DNA of 5,874 nucleotides. Source: Actinomycetes bacterium. Lineage in GTDB: Bacteria > Actinomycetota > Thermoleophilia > RBG-16-64-13. Numbering within the stretch: position 1 is the first letter of the stretch; the number at the start of each line of letters is the position of its first letter. The stretch spans positions 1 through 5,874 of the forward strand of contig JAKAHF010000177.1 in NCBI GenBank assembly GCA_021815245.1, given 5' to 3'. The notes under the pieces were generated by a model. It searched no databases. It saw only the letters and a list, made by a program, of their open reading frames with translations, and had not been told where the DNA came from. Both the position numbers and the translations under genes were made by a program. Shown piece by piece: positions 5,330-5,874 of the stretch.

Positions 5330-5874
5330 TCAGAACCGGGCGAGCCGTCTCAACGCGTCGATTCGTTCTGTTCTGCCCAGCTTGGCCTGCGAGACGGCGG
5401 CGCGCAGGATCTCGATATTGCGGTCGTAGGTCTCTCGGTCGACCGGGTAGGGGAAGCCGTCTTTGCCGCCATGCGCGTAGCTGAAGAGCACCGGATCTGA
5501 CCGGCTGGCCGGGGTGTCGAACACCAACTCGGCGATGAGGCTGAGCGCCCTGATGGTCTTGGGCCCGACGCCGGGCAGGCTGAGGAGTGTCTCGAAGGTC
5601 TCGGGCTGCCGTTCGTAGGTCGAGAGAAAGGCTTTGTGAAGGTTTGCGGGCTCGATGTCGGCCAGCTCGACCTCGTGCCGTCTGGGCATGACCAGAGTCT
5701 TGAGCCGCTTCAGGTGGCCGCCGATGCGATCGGGCGCCTCGCGAGACAGCTCGGTGACGACCAGTTGTGCCGCCCGACTCCGCCTGTCGACCAGATTGAG
5801 GATGTTGGTGCCCGGCGCCTGCGAGGCTACGGCTTCGTGCGGTTCGACGACATAGTCGACCACATGGTCGCTCA
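5330..5874 (-). CDS. DUF763 (COG1415) protein, C-terminal part; start lies beyond the right edge
   Basis: The frame is open to the window edge (codons for SDHVVDYVVEPHEAVAS from 5872), so the 180 residues seen are the C-terminal portion; DUF763 proteins are, from memory, about twice this length. A GTG at 5863 is not a plausible start because conserved sequence continues upstream. Characteristic stretches are VVDYVVEPHEAVAS, a helix-hairpin-helix LLSLPGVGPKTIRAL (bases about 5540-5584), and the DUF763 hallmark YAHGGKDGFPYPVDR (bases about 5435-5479). The LPGVGPKT loop is like that in DNA-binding HhH proteins such as endonuclease III, suggesting nucleic-acid binding, but the biochemical function of DUF763 is not known to me. 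It stops at TGA (5332-5330), 84 bp from the convergent acyltransferase gene, and shows no link with the envelope genes. The family assignment is from remembered conserved motifs. Confidence 0.8.
   Translation of the reverse strand, partial: SDHVVDYVVEPHEAVASQAPGTNILNLVDRRSRAAQLVVTELSREAPDRIGGHLKRLKTLVMPRRHEVELADIEPANLHKAFLSTYERQPETFETLLSLPGVGPKTIRALSLIAELVFDTPASRSDPVLFSYAHGGKDGFPYPVDRETYDRNIEILRAAVSQAKLGRTERIDALRRLARF

Noticed and set aside
5306..5500. Plus-strand open frame of 64 codons at the right end
   Set aside because: It is antisense to the DUF763 gene and has no ribosome binding site or recognisable motif.

Overview
The window is GC-rich and densely coding, with three plus-strand genes between two minus-strand genes that run off the ends. 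An exported protein with S-layer homology (SLH) repeats, a LiaF-like three-helix membrane protein and a lipoprotein foldase point to a cell with a thick wall. I infer a high-GC Gram-positive, perhaps a deep actinobacterial lineage such as Coriobacteriia. No rRNA or other marker gene confirms this, so the taxonomy is tentative.

Layout. Positions 1-969 (minus) hold a SurA/PrsA-like lipoprotein whose C-terminus lies beyond the left edge; it stays open to the edge. A divergent region of about 100 bp (970-1070) carries a -10-like hexamer and several small inverted repeats. Positions 1071-2528 (plus) encode a secreted protein with two pre-peptidase C-terminal (PPC)-like beta domains and three SLH repeats. 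Positions 2590-3699 (plus) encode a membrane protein with a LiaF/DUF5668-like membrane region and a 'toastrack' domain built of SSGD repeats about 21 residues apart. After a 133-bp gap with a perfect 16-bp palindrome, 3833-5245 (plus) encodes a ten-helix acyltransferase-3 protein of the WecH/COG3274 type with a long disordered tail. After an 84-bp convergent gap, 5330-5874 (minus) is the C-terminal half of a DUF763 protein with a helix-hairpin-helix motif.

How the genes may work together. The first four genes all concern the cell envelope: folding of exported proteins, a wall-bound surface protein, a probable envelope-stress or membrane-associated protein, and O-acylation of a surface polymer. 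The three plus-strand genes may be partly co-transcribed, but gaps of 61 and 133 bp allow separate promoters. DUF763 looks unrelated (nucleic-acid type). I see no mobile element, CRISPR array, tRNA or rRNA. I cannot show that this is a new defence or biosynthetic system; the most distinctive points are the domain architectures, the toastrack repeat, the missing parvulin histidines and the intergenic palindrome.
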